A DNA stretch of 60,845 nt from Sideroxydans sp. (GCA_029850585.1 JARCRQ010000074.1:1-60845); one strand, 5' to 3'. Positions 26,303-36,253 are shown, counted from the stretch's first letter. Notes: a model not told the origin generated them from the sequence alone. Numbers and translations are program-made.

Positions 26303-26315
26303 AGGGTCTTCTCTT

Positions 26316-26726
26316 TTAGAAAGGTTTAACCACCACCAAAATCACAATGGCGATGAGCATCAGTACTGGGACTTCGTTGAACCAGCGATAAAACACATGG
26401 CTACGGGTATTTTTGTCGGCGGCGAATTGTTTGACTAATTTGCCGCAATAGCCGTGATAACCGAACAAGCAAAATACTAAAAATAATTTCGCGTGTAACC
26501 AGCCGCCGCTAAAGCCAAAACCTAGCCATAGCCACACGCCTGAAATCAACACCAACCATGAAATCGGCGTGACGAAACGGTACAGCTTATGCGCCATCAG
26601 TTTTAAGCGTGCGATTTCGGCGGGCTCGGTTGCCATGGCAAGATTGACGAAAATGCGCGGCAAATAAAACAAGCCTGCGAACCAACTGACCACCACGATT
26701 AAGTGAAATGCTTTAAGCCATAACAT
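26316..26726 (-). CDS. hemJ: HemJ/CopD-family membrane protein, probable protoporphyrinogen oxidase
   Basis: A 136-residue protein with four predicted membrane helices. It starts MLWLKAFHLIVVVSWFAGLF, with the conserved His near residue 8 that is essential in HemJ, and has the Lys-rich loop LMAHKLYRFVTPISW and HAKLFLVFCLFGYHGY. HemJ oxidises protoporphyrinogen IX in bacteria lacking HemG or HemY. ATG 26726 fits the family; the longer open frame upstream overlaps the ABC permease. Whether another protoporphyrinogen oxidase exists cannot be told from this window. Confidence 0.85.
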   Translation of the reverse strand: MLWLKAFHLIVVVSWFAGLFYLPRIFVNLAMATEPAEIARLKLMAHKLYRFVTPISWLVLISGVWLWLGFGFSGGWLHAKLFLVFCLFGYHGYCGKLVKQFAADKNTRSHVFYRWFNEVPVLMLIAIVILVVVKPF

Positions 26727-26736
26727 GATGAAATCC

Positions 26737-27522
26737 TTATTGAGATAAACGGCGACGAAACAACACCAGCGCGACATAAAAGCCGCATAGCGCGTAGGCA
26801 ACGAGCACGGCAATATGCAAGATAAAGTGCGACGGGAGGGTGTTGCTTAACAGCGGTCGAGCAAGACTGATAGCGTGCGTGAGCGGTAAAAAAGCCGAGA
26901 CACTTTGCAGCCAAACGGGTAATTGCGCGACAGGAAAAAACACCCCACATAATATCACCATAGGCGTGATGACCAAGGTGAAGTAGTACATGAAAAAGTC
27001 ATAACCCGGTGCTAACGCGGTCATAATCAAGCCCAGCGCGGCGAAACATAAGCCAACCAAAAATGCCAAAGGAATAATCCACAACGACAGCGGCGAATGC
27101 GACAAGCCCATCACCCAAATCACCGCCAGCACCGCTAATCCCGACAACAAACTTTTACTCGCCGCCCACACTATTTCTGAAAATACGATGTCGTCCAAGG
27201 TAATCGGTGTATTGAGTATCGCCTCCCAAGTGCGCTGCTCGTGCATCCGCGCAAAGCCCGAATACAAAGCCTCGAAACTCGCCGAATTCATGGTGCTATA
27301 ACACACCGTTCCTGCCGCCAAAAACGTGATATACGAAATGCCGTCTATGTTGGGCAACATGCTGCCCAAGCCGAACCCCAAGCCCAGCATGTAAATCACG
27401 GGATCAGCGAGATGCCCCAAAATAGATGAGCCCGCCATCTTTTTCCACACCATAAAATTGCGTTGCCAGATGGGGATAAAACGGCGGCTGAAGCGCGGTA
27501 AGGCGTAGTGATTAGTTTGCAT
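26737..27522 (-). CDS. ABC-2 type transporter permease (NodJ-like)
   Basis: A 261-residue permease with about six membrane helices and the ABC-2 signature region (FARMHEQRTWEAILNTPITL, then ALAPGYDFFMYYFTLVITP). It resembles NodJ-type exporters. Its natural partner is the NodI-like ATPase at 29475-30404, about 2 kb upstream on the same strand; the two are separated by a UPF0489-like gene, a toxin-antitoxin pair and a thioesterase gene. It overlaps the thioesterase gene by 11 bp. Substrate is unknown. Confidence 0.88.
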   Translation of the reverse strand: MQTNHYALPRFSRRFIPIWQRNFMVWKKMAGSSILGHLADPVIYMLGLGFGLGSMLPNIDGISYITFLAAGTVCYSTMNSASFEALYSGFARMHEQRTWEAILNTPITLDDIVFSEIVWAASKSLLSGLAVLAVIWVMGLSHSPLSLWIIPLAFLVGLCFAALGLIMTALAPGYDFFMYYFTLVITPMVILCGVFFPVAQLPVWLQSVSAFLPLTHAISLARPLLSNTLPSHFILHIAVLVAYALCGFYVALVLFRRRLSQ

Positions 27523-27985
27523 TTTTTCTATCCGACTCTATCGCCGCCATTGCCTCCATCGGGCTGATGACACCGTGATTTTTTGCATAGACACAACCTT
27601 TGGACGTACCTTGCGCCAGCACACGACCCGCGCGCATAAAAGTGTGCGTCATATAAAAATACTTCTCATCGCTATGGGTAACTTGCAAGCTCACCCTATA
27701 GCGTTGCCACAGATTCAGCGGGCGTTTATACGTCATGGTGTGCTCGGCAATCACAGGTATCCAGCCGCGCTTAAACATCGCGCGCATCAATCCTGAACGA
27801 ATAAATAAATCCACGCGATTCAAATCACAGATGGTCAGATAACGTCCATTATTCATGTGCAGATTGATGTCCAAATCGTTCGGCAAAACGCGCAAACTCA
27901 GCTCGCTCACCATATTGTCCGCCGTGATGCGTGGACGAAACAATGACAACACAAACACATAAATCATGCGCAAGATGAGGTTCAT
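27512..27985 (-). CDS. Hotdog-fold thioesterase family protein
   Basis: A 157-residue protein with a 4HBT-like hotdog fold: LPNDLDINLHMNNGRYLTICDLNRVDLFIRS holds the usual Asp and the substrate-pocket HMNNG motif, followed by a central PVIAEHTMTYKRPLN strand. An acyl-CoA thioesterase role is predicted; the substrate is unknown. The N-terminal stretch MNLILRMIYVFVLSLFR could anchor it to the membrane. Its start overlaps the toxin stop (ATGA), placing it in the toxin-antitoxin transcript. Confidence 0.78.
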   Translation of the reverse strand: MNLILRMIYVFVLSLFRPRITADNMVSELSLRVLPNDLDINLHMNNGRYLTICDLNRVDLFIRSGLMRAMFKRGWIPVIAEHTMTYKRPLNLWQRYRVSLQVTHSDEKYFYMTHTFMRAGRVLAQGTSKGCVYAKNHGVISPMEAMAAIESDRKNAN

Positions 27986-28359
27986 GGTTTAGTCCACAGC
28001 GACAGAAAATCGAATGACAATTGGCGGTGATGTTTGATTGCCAGCAAATAAATCACCGGGCCAAATTGCGCGTACAACACCATGTAATCGTCCAGCAAAT
28101 ATTCGCGCAATTCGCCGTCTTGCAATTGCTTGGTCAAGCGCGCCAGAGCGTTGCTTACCTCCACCGAACACACCGGACGATTGAGAAATGGGCGACCTAG
28201 CGCGGGGAAACTTTCCAAGTTTGGAATTAAAGTTTCGGTGAGCGTGTCCAGCAAATCATCATAGGCAAATGCTACATTTGCTTCGGTCAAAAATGCATCT
28301 ATTCCTTCGAGATTTCGCTCGAAGTTTGCGGTCAGTTTAATGGTAGTTTTCTTTGCCAC
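27982..28359 (-). CDS. RelE/ParE-superfamily toxin
   Basis: A 125-residue protein with ParE/RelE-like layout: an N-terminal helix (LTANFERNLEGIDAFL), a helical hairpin, then beta strands (LREYLLDDYMVLYAQFG, VIYLLAIKHHRQLSF). It is slightly longer than the usual 90-105 residues. It lies 8 bp downstream of a Phd/YefM antitoxin. RelE-type (mRNA cleavage) and ParE-type (gyrase) action cannot be told apart by eye. Confidence 0.8.
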   Translation of the reverse strand: MAKKTTIKLTANFERNLEGIDAFLTEANVAFAYDDLLDTLTETLIPNLESFPALGRPFLNRPVCSVEVSNALARLTKQLQDGELREYLLDDYMVLYAQFGPVIYLLAIKHHRQLSFDFLSLWTKP

Positions 28360-28367
28360 GGTTTGAG

Positions 28368-28658
28368 TTACGCGGCGCGCTTACGTTTGATTTTTTGTAG
28401 CGTGAGTTTGGCATCTTTCACGCGTCCCGCCGCCACATCCGCCAAGCCTAATGCGGCTTCGTCTATCAGCAACAAATGAATGCGCTCACGCTCCAAACGG
28501 TGATAGTAATCCAGCCGATCTGAATCTATCAAAGCCACATAGCTTTCGCCGTTCTTGGTGATGATTTTCTCCGCCCCCGCTTTGACCTGCTCCGCCAAAT
28601 CGGAAAGATTCGCACGCGCCTGAGAAAATGCCACCACGTCATGCACCGAAATTCCCAT
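28368..28658 (-). CDS. Phd/YefM-family antitoxin
   Basis: A 96-residue protein with the Phd/YefM N-terminal DNA-binding pattern (VVAFSQARANLSDLAEQVKAG...IITKNGESYVALIDSD) and a charged C-terminal helix (KDAKLTLQKIKRKRAA) likely to wrap the toxin. A strong GGGAGG site precedes the ATG. A palindrome just upstream is a likely autoregulatory operator. Confidence 0.85.
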   Translation of the reverse strand: MGISVHDVVAFSQARANLSDLAEQVKAGAEKIITKNGESYVALIDSDRLDYYHRLERERIHLLLIDEAALGLADVAAGRVKDAKLTLQKIKRKRAA

Positions 28659-28680
28659 GATGCCTCCCGATAGTTACAAA

Positions 28681-28707
28681 ATATTGTGCAATATGACGTG
28701 CATTATA
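28681..28707 (-). promoter_or_regulatory. Candidate toxin-antitoxin promoter and operator
   Basis: On the minus strand, TATAAT (28702-28707 on +) is followed by the palindrome ATATTGCACAATAT (28681-28694), 22 bases before the antitoxin start. A repressor bound there would block transcription, as for YefM-type antitoxins. The -35 box is weak. Bases 28709-28794 hold nothing else recognisable. Confidence 0.45.
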
Positions 28708-28794
28708 TAGGCGAAAATTGAATAAGATAAATGATGAGTGCTTAATGAGCATTACACCTGTTTGGGCATTAGTAAAATATCAACCACAATCATG

Positions 28795-29478
28795 CTAACG
28801 ATTTTCTCGGCATTCGAGTATCCACGGAATCACAAGCTCCGTAAGGTGGCGTGTGTCCGCGACATTGCCAGAATAATTGAACGACATCGAAACCGTGACC
28901 AATTCAGCGAAATGAATGAAATGGCGAACGGTATGCAAAAACTGCACGATTTCAGTATCGTTCCAAAGCTCGCCTTCGCACCATTGGTCGCTCTTATTAA
29001 ATAGGTCGAGGCAAAGGTCAAAGATAAATGAGCCATCAATTTGTGCATTGGCTAAACTCGCAATATCCGTATAGACAAACTGAGTTGCACCGCAGAGTAA
29101 TAAAAAATCAGAATCGAAGGCATTGTCGTCACCTTCGTTTTGCAAACAATAAAAATGGACTGTGTGAATGAGTCCTCGACGAAGGGCTGGGGCAATGAAT
29201 GAGTCGAAACAAACCCACTTACCTTCGGCAACTAATTGTGCAACTTGCGCGGAAGAGGCCTGCAACAACTGCTCCTCGATTTCGGCCGAATCGTGAAAAT
29301 CGTAGATGTTATCCCAGTGATAGTCAGCGTGAATCAGCGAGTAACTTTGGTTTGATTTTTCGTTTTCCCAAACCTTTAACGCCCATCGGTGATTGTCCAT
29401 TAACCAAACGCCGCGACCGAGATTGACGAGGTAATTATCGTCTTCGACAAGCGCGGAGAAATTGATGGTTGTCGTCAT
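28795..29478 (-). CDS. UPF0489-like protein of unknown function
   Basis: A 227-residue soluble protein. The segment [14 protein letters not shown]...[19 protein letters not shown] resembles the UPF0489 family, with a conserved Asp/His set suggesting metal or nucleotide binding, but no activity is known. It is rich in acidic residues, Trp and Cys and has no signal peptide or membrane helix. The ATG overlaps the ABC ATPase stop (ATGA). Base composition looks AT-richer than the flanking genes, so it may be a later arrival between the ATPase and its permease. Confidence 0.7.
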   Translation of the reverse strand: MTTTINFSALVEDDNYLVNLGRGVWLMDNHRWALKVWENEKSNQSYSLIHADYHWDNIYDFHDSAEIEEQLLQASSAQVAQLVAEGKWVCFDSFIAPALRRGLIHTVHFYCLQNEGDDNAFDSDFLLLCGATQFVYTDIASLANAQIDGSFIFDLCLDLFNKSDQWCEGELWNDTEIVQFLHTVRHFIHFAELVTVSMSFNYSGNVADTRHLTELVIPWILECRENR

Positions 29479-30404
29479 TCCCGCATCTCTCTTCCCGTCA
29501 ATTTCAAAAACACATCTTCCAAATTCGCTGGTCTGTGCAGGTAGCGCAATTCAGTTTGTGTTTGCAAATGCGCGACTAAAACTTGCGCATCTTGCACGTA
29601 GCAGAACACCGATTCGCCGCTGATTTCAAAACGCTGTGCGTAGTGCGCGGCGTGTTGTTCCGCCCATGCCGCTGAGGTTTCGCTGAACACTTCCACGACT
29701 TGCGGTTCGATGTTCTTTTCTATCAGTTCTCGCGGTGTGCCTTGTTGGATGAGCTTGCCGTGATCCATCACGGCGAGGCGGTGGCACAGGCGTTCGGCTT
29801 CTTCCATAAAGTGCGTGGTGAGCAGCAGCGTTTTGCCTTGCGCGGTGAGTTCGCGCAGGCGTTGCCAGATGAGGTGGCGCGCTTGTGGGTCGAGTCCGGT
29901 GGTGGGTTCGTCGAGAAAAATAATGTCGGGATCGTTCACCAGCGCGCGTGCCAAAGTCAGTCTGCGTTTCATGCCGCCGGACAGCGTCGGCACTTTTGCA
30001 TCGCGCTTATTCGTGAGATTGGCGAACTCTAAAAGTTGCGGAATACGCGCCTCGATTGCTGCGTCGCTCATGCCGAAATATCGACCATATACCAGCAGAT
30101 TTTCCGCCACGGTAAAGTCGGGATCGAGGTTGTCGAATTGCGCCACCACACCCACGCGTAAGCGTGCCACACGGGCATCTTGTGGTACAGCGTGATTAAG
30201 CAAACTCAGCTCGCCACCATCGGGCGCAATCAGTCCCAACAGCAAGCGTAAAGTAGTGGTTTTGCCCGCGCCATTTGGCCCCAATAAACCAAAACATTCG
30301 CCGCGTTGGATGGTGAGATTGAGGTCGTTGACGACCCGCGTATCGCCATAACTTTTGCGCAAGCCGCGCGCTTGAATGACCGCGTTCATAGGTTCGGCAC
30401 TCAT
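29475..30404 (-). CDS. ABC transporter ATP-binding protein (NodI-like)
   Basis: A 309-residue ATPase with Walker [21 protein letters not shown]-loop [20 protein letters not shown], signature [19 protein letters not shown], Walker [15 protein letters not shown] and switch His in [15 protein letters not shown]. The pattern is that of NodI/DrrA-type exporters pairing with ABC-2 permeases. The permease at 26737-27522 is the probable partner although not adjacent. It overlaps cca by 4 bp at its start. Confidence 0.92.
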   Translation of the reverse strand: MSAEPMNAVIQARGLRKSYGDTRVVNDLNLTIQRGECFGLLGPNGAGKTTTLRLLLGLIAPDGGELSLLNHAVPQDARVARLRVGVVAQFDNLDPDFTVAENLLVYGRYFGMSDAAIEARIPQLLEFANLTNKRDAKVPTLSGGMKRRLTLARALVNDPDIIFLDEPTTGLDPQARHLIWQRLRELTAQGKTLLLTTHFMEEAERLCHRLAVMDHGKLIQQGTPRELIEKNIEPQVVEVFSETSAAWAEQHAAHYAQRFEISGESVFCYVQDAQVLVAHLQTQTELRYLHRPANLEDVFLKLTGREMRE

Positions 30405-31633
30405 GCGCGTTGCGCAGCGACCGCGTCGTGGATGGCGGCGACGCGCGCGCGACTGATGGCTTCGGGAATTTTGGCGGGTGAGCCACAGCTTGCCGCAATC
30501 GCACCTGCATCGACAGCGCGTGCCAGAGTCAGCAAACCTAATAAATACGCGGCTTGCGGGTAGTCGTCAGTTTCGTTTCCCGTGCGTCCGCGTGCGTCCG
30601 AGGCGCAGGCTTGCAGTAGTTCGGCGAAACGTTCAGGTTTGCGCCACGCATCCACGCTTTGAAATAATTTGATGACGGTGTCGGCGCGCAGCTCAAACGC
30701 GCGGTGAATGTCGCCGTGATAGCGCGCGGTAAGCAGGGCTAAGTCGCGGCATTCAGCAGGCACGCGCAAGCGTTCGCACAAGGCCTTTACCAAACTCACG
30801 CCGCGCGCCTCATGTCCTAAATGACGCGGCAAAATATCGGCGGGTGTGTTGCCTTTGCCCAAATCGTGCAGCAGCGCGGCGAAGCGCGTGGCGAGGGAAT
30901 AGTCGTGTCGCGCTGCATCGTCTAGCACCATCATCACATGAATACCGCAGTCGATTTCGGGATGATGCAAAGGCGGCTGAGGCACGCCGAATAAGGCATC
31001 TAGCTCTGGCATGATTTTTTGTAACGCGCCGCACTCGCGCAGCGTTTCGATAAAGCGCGCAGGATTTTTTTCCATCAAACCGCGTGCCAATTCTTGCCAC
31101 ACACGTTCCGCCACCAACGCATCGACTTCACCGTTGCTGACCATGTCGCGCATCAGTTGCAAGGTTTCGGGGGCGATGACAAAAGCAAAGCGCGCCGCGA
31201 AACGCGCGCCACGCAAAATGCGCACCGGGTCTTCACTAAACGCGCTGCTGACATGGCGCAACACACCCGCCTTGAGGTCAGCTAGTCCGTGATAAGGATC
31301 GGTGAGCGTGCCGTCAGCGGCGCGCGCGATGGCGTTGATGGTGAAGTCGCGGCGCGATAAATCTTGCTCCAGCGTCACGTCGGGTGCGGCATATACAGCA
31401 AAGCCCTGATAGCCCTTTGCTGTTTTGCGCTCGGTGCGCGCTAAGGCATATTCTTCATGGGTTTGCGGGTGTAAGAACACGGGGAAATCTTTACCGACTG
31501 GCAAGTAACCTTGTGCCAACATCGCTTCGAGACTGCCGCCCACCACCACCCAATCGTGGTCGTGCACAGGCAAACCTAGTAGCGCGTCGCGCACCGCACC
31601 ACCGACGCAATAAATTTGGGGGGAGTTAGTCAT
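30401..31633 (-). CDS. cca: Multifunctional CCA-adding tRNA nucleotidyltransferase
   Basis: A 410-residue class II CCA enzyme that builds or repairs the 3' CCA of tRNAs without a template. The catalytic head is [26 protein letters not shown] with the DxD metal pair. The [10 protein letters not shown] motif, a tRNA-binding region and a C-terminal HD domain ([29 protein letters not shown]) follow, as in E. coli Cca, where HD gives phosphatase and phosphodiesterase activity. ATG 31633 is chosen; the open frame upstream is an overlap artefact. It is ATGA-coupled to the genes on both sides. Confidence 0.94.
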   Translation of the reverse strand: MTNSPQIYCVGGAVRDALLGLPVHDHDWVVVGGSLEAMLAQGYLPVGKDFPVFLHPQTHEEYALARTERKTAKGYQGFAVYAAPDVTLEQDLSRRDFTINAIARAADGTLTDPYHGLADLKAGVLRHVSSAFSEDPVRILRGARFAARFAFVIAPETLQLMRDMVSNGEVDALVAERVWQELARGLMEKNPARFIETLRECGALQKIMPELDALFGVPQPPLHHPEIDCGIHVMMVLDDAARHDYSLATRFAALLHDLGKGNTPADILPRHLGHEARGVSLVKALCERLRVPAECRDLALLTARYHGDIHRAFELRADTVIKLFQSVDAWRKPERFAELLQACASDARGRTGNETDDYPQAAYLLGLLTLARAVDAGAIAASCGSPAKIPEAISRARVAAIHDAVAAQRA

Positions 31634-32016
31634 TGCTTCCAGCCCTCCTGTTTCAATCGTTTTGCGCGAACAATAAACGTAAAAATTGCGGCGACAATTT
31701 GCAAAACGATGGCGAGTGGCAAATATAACAGCCACTGAAGGGGTAGACCTGACGGGTCTTGTGGCAGCAACCATAACGCCGAAATTGCTGACAGCGCGAC
31801 GGAAGCAGCGATTAAACCAGCGTGCCATAGTGCGTTTGAGAACTTAGCAAATACAGCAACGGTTAGCCATAGGAAATGAGGTGCCGCGTAGAAAAAAAAA
31901 CTCATTAGTTGCGCGACATCAACTGCCCCACCACTAACACTCCCTACTATGGTCAGCAAAGCGGGGAGGGAGAGGTAAACCATTAAAACTGATAAACGCA
32001 TCGCATTATTTTTCAT
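31630..32016 (-). CDS. Small membrane protein of unknown function
   Basis: A 128-residue protein with four predicted helices ([79 protein letters not shown]) and a basic C-terminus ([12 protein letters not shown]). I recognise no family. It overlaps slt by 11 bp at its start and cca by 4 bp at its end, so it is expressed with both. Confidence 0.7.
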   Translation of the reverse strand: MKNNAMRLSVLMVYLSLPALLTIVGSVSGGAVDVAQLMSFFFYAAPHFLWLTVAVFAKFSNALWHAGLIAASVALSAISALWLLPQDPSGLPLQWLLYLPLAIVLQIVAAIFTFIVRAKRLKQEGWKQ

Positions 32017-33928
32017 CTGGTATCGCCCTCTGATTCTCTACCGTCTTACCCGCAATCACGCCCATACGGTCTTTCAAGCTGCGCGTCGGTGCGCCGAATT
32101 GTTTGGCGTAATAGTGGGTGTTACTCATCACTTTTTTAACGTAATCACGGGTCTCGTCAAAGGGAATGGTCTCGGCGTAAATCGCACCTTCTAGATCTTG
32201 TTCGCCGCGCCATTTGCGCGCCCGCCCTGGGCCTGCGTTGTAGGCGGCGGTTGCCATGACGGGGCTAGCGCCTGCCGAGTTCAACACGTTTTTCATATAA
32301 AACGTGCCGAGCTTTAAGTTGGTATCGAGCTGCGCAATTAGATGGTCGCGATAGCTTTTTAACCCCAGTTGTTTTGCCACCCAGCGCGCGGTGCTGGGCA
32401 TGATTTGCATCAGTCCTGCCGCGCCCACAGGCGAGCGCGCGCTGGTGGCGAAGCGGCTTTCTTGGCGCATCAAACCGAATACCCACGCTTCTTCCAAGCC
32501 GTTTTCGACGATGTGTTCTTTGAGCGCGTCGCGGTACGGTGCCATATAGCGCAAGCTGAAGTCGTGAGTGAACACGGTTTTTTCTGCCGCACCGATGGCG
32601 CGATCGAACATCTCGTTGCGCTTGGCAAACTCGGACGCGGTGAGTAATTCTTGGTCGTTAAAGTTGCGCAATAACCAAATCCATTCCAGTCGCGCATCGA
32701 CGCGCATATCCAGTCGGTACAAGGCGAGCGTGCGTTGCGCGCCTATGCTTTTGGCGAGGCTGTCGAGCTCGCTTTTGCTCGGCTCAAAGCGCGGCTTGAT
32801 GGCGGTCAAACTCGGCACACCAGACAGTTCGGCATTGGCGAGTTGCCCGTAAAAATTAAATTCGTCACTGAGTGGCGCGAATAATTTCATCGCCTCATTG
32901 GGTTTGCCCATAGTTTGCAAGGCGCGCGCTTGCCAGTATCGCCAGGCAGGATCGAGGCGTTGTTCGGCACCCATGGCTTGCACGCTACGCAACACCTCCG
33001 CCCAATCTAACTGACGCAATGCGGCACGCGTGCGCCATGCCAGTTGCGCGTCGCTCAAGGCTTGTGCGCCCGCGAGTTTGTACCATTGCATCGCTCTAGG
33101 ATCTTGCTGGCGCGCCGCTTCATAGCCGAGCGTGGCGTAAAAATACTGGAGCTCAGGCACGGTAAAAAATGCCGCTAAGGGTTTCCATTTGGCTAACGCT
33201 AAGTCGGGCGATTGCTTGGCTAAACGTTGCAGTGCGAACAATGCCACCATGCGCTCGCCTTCGTTTTCTTTATCCAAATGGGCTTTGCTCAAATAGCGAT
33301 CGGCATCATTCGCAGCGCGGCTGATCTGATCGGGAGTGACTTGATGTGCTTCGCCTAAGCGTTCGTTGATGTCGCGCGCCAAGGACACGTTGCCTGCTTC
33401 TAGGCTGAGGCGAAAGCGTTGCCAGGCATCGCTCTCAGTCAAGATACCACTCGCAAATGCCGCGTTAAAAACGTCACCACAACTATCGGGCTGGCTCTTG
33501 CCGGTCAACCATAAAGCCTGCACCTCGGCGGTGGGTAAAGCATGGTCGGGATGGGCTTGCATGGCGTAGCAGCTGACCGCCGCATCTTCATTTAACAAAC
33601 GCGGATAAACCAAATTAAATAATTCCCAACGATGTTGCCGCCCCAACACTTTGAGCCACTCGCTGCGCATGGCATCTATTAACGGGCTGTCTTCGGGGCG
33701 GGCTAAAAACGCCAATACAGGCTCGGCGGGTGTGGCATCCAGATTGAGTTTTAGCTGGTAATAGCTGAGATAAATTTCTAGCGGATGATTTTTTAGTGGC
33801 TTGGCGAGTTGCGCCAATTTGGCTTGATTACCGGCGCGATAGGCATCGCGCGCAGCGAGAAAATCGGCATCTTGATCGGCAAACGCGGACAAGCTGACAC
33901 TCGCCAAAAACAATAATATAAATTTCAT
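32006..33928 (-). CDS. slt: Soluble lytic murein transglycosylase (Slt70 type)
   Basis: A 640-residue periplasmic enzyme with a signal peptide (KFILLFLASVSLSAFAD), a long alpha-superhelical doughnut domain of about 430 residues and a C-terminal lysozyme-like SLT domain. The catalytic Glu is in FGLMRQESRFATSARSPVGA, followed by GLMQIMPSTARWVAKQLG and AAYNAGPGRARKW. It cleaves peptidoglycan to anhydromuropeptides. It abuts the antiporter gene stop. It is one of three lytic transglycosylases here, with MltA and the MltF-like protein. Confidence 0.95.
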   Translation of the reverse strand: MKFILLFLASVSLSAFADQDADFLAARDAYRAGNQAKLAQLAKPLKNHPLEIYLSYYQLKLNLDATPAEPVLAFLARPEDSPLIDAMRSEWLKVLGRQHRWELFNLVYPRLLNEDAAVSCYAMQAHPDHALPTAEVQALWLTGKSQPDSCGDVFNAAFASGILTESDAWQRFRLSLEAGNVSLARDINERLGEAHQVTPDQISRAANDADRYLSKAHLDKENEGERMVALFALQRLAKQSPDLALAKWKPLAAFFTVPELQYFYATLGYEAARQQDPRAMQWYKLAGAQALSDAQLAWRTRAALRQLDWAEVLRSVQAMGAEQRLDPAWRYWQARALQTMGKPNEAMKLFAPLSDEFNFYGQLANAELSGVPSLTAIKPRFEPSKSELDSLAKSIGAQRTLALYRLDMRVDARLEWIWLLRNFNDQELLTASEFAKRNEMFDRAIGAAEKTVFTHDFSLRYMAPYRDALKEHIVENGLEEAWVFGLMRQESRFATSARSPVGAAGLMQIMPSTARWVAKQLGLKSYRDHLIAQLDTNLKLGTFYMKNVLNSAGASPVMATAAYNAGPGRARKWRGEQDLEGAIYAETIPFDETRDYVKKVMSNTHYYAKQFGAPTRSLKDRMGVIAGKTVENQRAIPDEK

Positions 33929-35173
33929 TTACGGCTGGTCGTCGGCTAATAGGTTAAGTTTTTTTGCCAGCCATTTGGTGGTGGTAGCCTGAATTAAAAT
34001 CGTCATCAAAATCGCAATGAAAGTCACTGAGGCGATGATTTCCGCGCCGGGGGCTTTCATGCCGAGCAACAAGCCCGCCAGCGCGCCAGGGATGACACCC
34101 GTCTCGCGCGTCCAGCACATGAACAGCAATTCTTTGACGCTCCAGTTGGCGCGGCGGTCGGGCAAGGCGCATAAAAATACCGTGGCGGGACGCGCCACCA
34201 ACATGAAAATCACCACCACGCCGACACCTGCAAACAAGTATTGATTCATCAGCGCGAAGTCCACTTGCGTGCCGAGCAAAATAAAAATGAACATGCGCAT
34301 GATGAGCGCGGTGGTCATTACATAGTCTTCGAGCTGATGGCTTTCTTGCGCAGTTTGTTTGAAGCCCAATGACGCTTGATTGCCCAGCATGATGCCGAAT
34401 ACGAACACCGCCATAAAGCCGCTAGAACCCATGCCGTCCGCGCCCATATAAGCGGCGATGACCGCCATCAAACTGACCACGGGGGCGAATTCTGCCAAGA
34501 AGCCGAGCTTTTCATGCGAGATAAATAACGCCGCCAGATAACCCAACACGCCGCCGATAACAACGCCTAGCAAGGCTTGTTTAAGTAAATCCGCCATAGC
34601 CGCGCTCAACGAAAAATCACCCGCGCCCATTGCCACGCCGAGTACCGTAAAAGTGAGAATCGCGCCCATTGCATCATTGAAGGCGGACTCGCTCATCACC
34701 GTTTGCGCGACGCGTTCTTTGATGCGAATTTGTTTGAAAATCGGCACCAGCGTGGCGGGGTCGGTGGAGGCTAAAACTGCACCCAACAGCAAGGCAACAA
34801 TAGGCGTGAGACCCAGCAAATAATGCGCGGCGATGCCCGTGATGACGGCGGTAATCAACACGCCCAAAGTGGCAATACTCAACAGCGTAATCCACACCTC
34901 TTTGAGTACCTTGAGTTTGATGGACGCGCCGCCGTCGAACAAAATATAGCTAGACCCAAAAATCATAATGAATTGGTTGATGGTCGAATCGGCTTGGATA
35001 TTCACCCAGCCCAAGCCACTCGAGCCGATGAGCATCCCCACCAGTAAGAAAATCACCACGTCAGGGACTTTTACCCAGCGCGCCAGCACGCCCGAAAACG
35101 TGCCCACGGCAAGCAAGATGCCGAACATCAGCAAGGCATGTTTGGCGAGTTCTAGTGAGAGATTGGCTGCCAT
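33929..35173 (-). CDS. Cation:proton antiporter, CPA1/NhaP type
   Basis: A 414-residue protein with about 11-12 membrane helices. Recognisable CPA1 features are VPDVVIFLLVGMLIGSSGLG near the N-terminus, GAVLASTDPATLVPIFKQI near residue 130, SAFNDAMGAILTFTVLG (the two-Asn/Asp ion site) and CWTRETGVIPGALAGLL near the end. It probably exchanges Na+ or K+ for H+. ATG 35173 is preferred over the upstream open frame because it follows the folB stop by 2 bp. Confidence 0.9.
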   Translation of the reverse strand: MAANLSLELAKHALLMFGILLAVGTFSGVLARWVKVPDVVIFLLVGMLIGSSGLGWVNIQADSTINQFIMIFGSSYILFDGGASIKLKVLKEVWITLLSIATLGVLITAVITGIAAHYLLGLTPIVALLLGAVLASTDPATLVPIFKQIRIKERVAQTVMSESAFNDAMGAILTFTVLGVAMGAGDFSLSAAMADLLKQALLGVVIGGVLGYLAALFISHEKLGFLAEFAPVVSLMAVIAAYMGADGMGSSGFMAVFVFGIMLGNQASLGFKQTAQESHQLEDYVMTTALIMRMFIFILLGTQVDFALMNQYLFAGVGVVVIFMLVARPATVFLCALPDRRANWSVKELLFMCWTRETGVIPGALAGLLLGMKAPGAEIIASVTFIAILMTILIQATTTKWLAKKLNLLADDQP

Positions 35174-35175
35174 AT

Positions 35176-35532
35176 TTATTTCACCTGTCCGCGTTCTAAG
35201 GTAATCCCGACCATGCGGCAGTTGCGTATCGCTTGCAGTTTTGCCACGCTGATTTTGACCCACGGTGCGCCAAAATCTTTCAGGATAATTTGCGCGATAT
35301 GCTCGGCTAAAGTTTCCAGCAAAGAAAAATGTCCCTCGCTTAAAACTGTCTGAATATGCTCGGCGACTTTGGCGTAATCGAGCGCGTCGTCTATATCGTC
35401 GCTGATACAGGCGCGGCTATTCGGCAAGGCAATGTCGAGGTCGATTTGCAAGGTTTGCGGCACGCATTTTTCGCGTGCGTAAATGCCGATGAGCGTGGTG
35501 ACTTTGAGTTCGCGGATGAAAATAATGTCCAT
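35176..35532 (-). CDS. folB: Dihydroneopterin aldolase
   Basis: A 118-residue folate-pathway enzyme splitting dihydroneopterin to 6-hydroxymethyl-dihydropterin and glycolaldehyde. The family start is [22 protein letters not shown]. The catalytic Tyr is in [12 protein letters not shown], the substrate Glu in [15 protein letters not shown], and the C-terminal strand is VGITLERGQ. It leads the long minus-strand chain folB-antiporter-slt-orf-cca-ABC-UPF0489 and is divergent from plsY. Confidence 0.95.
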   Translation of the reverse strand: MDIIFIRELKVTTLIGIYAREKCVPQTLQIDLDIALPNSRACISDDIDDALDYAKVAEHIQTVLSEGHFSLLETLAEHIAQIILKDFGAPWVKISVAKLQAIRNCRMVGITLERGQVK

Positions 35533-35626
35533 GATTTTGAATGCCGTGATTTTTGCTTGCAGAAGTTTTAGGAGGCGTGCGGTGATTCAAGTAAAATCCG
35601 CAATTCACTATTTTAGGGCATTCCCG

Positions 35627-36223
35627 ATGTTGACCATAGCTTTTGTCGTTGCAGCTTATCTTTTAGGTTCTATTTCTTTCGCCGTGGTCACCAGCAAAGC
35701 CTTCGGCATTGCCGATCCGCGCACCTATGGCTCGGGCAATCCGGGTGCTACCAATGTGTTGCGCAGTGGTAAAAAAGCCGCCGCCGCATTGACCTTATTC
35801 GGCGATGCAGCCAAAGGTTGGTTAGCCGTATTTTTGGCAATGCACTTTTATCCAGAGGCAAGTTTGTTTATCGCGTTGGTAGCACTCGCGGTATTTTTAG
35901 GTCACGTCTTCCCAGTGTTCTTAAAGTTTCAAGGCGGCAAAGGCGTTGCCACTGCGCTGGGGATTTTGTTGGCGTTAAACGGCTGGATGGGGCTGGCGGT
36001 GTTGGCGACTTGGCTGTTGATGGCGGTGGTGTTTCGCTACTCATCGTTGTCGGCTTTAGTCGCTGCGATTGCTGCGCCGATTTACGCCATGCTGCTTCAG
36101 TTGCGCATCGAGTTAGTCATCGCCACCGCCATCATGTCGTTGCTGTTGCTATGGCGACATAAAAGTAATATTCAAAATTTAATGAGCGGCAAAGAAAGCA
36201 AAATCGGCAGTAAAGCAAAATAA
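35627..36223 (+). CDS. plsY: Acyl-phosphate glycerol-3-phosphate acyltransferase
   Basis: A 198-residue integral membrane enzyme with about five helices, making lysophosphatidic acid from acyl-phosphate. Motifs: [15 protein letters not shown], then [20 protein letters not shown] (active-site loop), [21 protein letters not shown], and a C-terminal [21 protein letters not shown] 35627 matches family length; the frame is open upstream but lies within the folB start region. The folB/plsY divergent pairing is common in proteobacteria. Confidence 0.95.
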   Translation: MLTIAFVVAAYLLGSISFAVVTSKAFGIADPRTYGSGNPGATNVLRSGKKAAAALTLFGDAAKGWLAVFLAMHFYPEASLFIALVALAVFLGHVFPVFLKFQGGKGVATALGILLALNGWMGLAVLATWLLMAVVFRYSSLSALVAAIAAPIYAMLLQLRIELVIATAIMSLLLLWRHKSNIQNLMSGKESKIGSKAK

Positions 36224-36225
36224 AT

Positions 36226-36253
36226 TTGCGGCGGCAAAGCTTTCCTCTATAAA
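36226..36253 (+). promoter_or_regulatory. Candidate sigma70 promoter of the porin-SBP-GGDEF operon
   Basis: TTGCGG (36226-36231) and TATAAA (36248-36253) with a 16-bp spacer, about 60 bases before the porin ATG, which has GTGAGGA as ribosome site. The -35 box starts 2 bp after the plsY stop. Confidence 0.38.

Noticed and set aside
31634-31828. N-terminal extension of cca
   Set aside because: It overlaps the coding region of the small membrane protein and lacks family similarity; ATG 31633 in an ATGA overlap is better.
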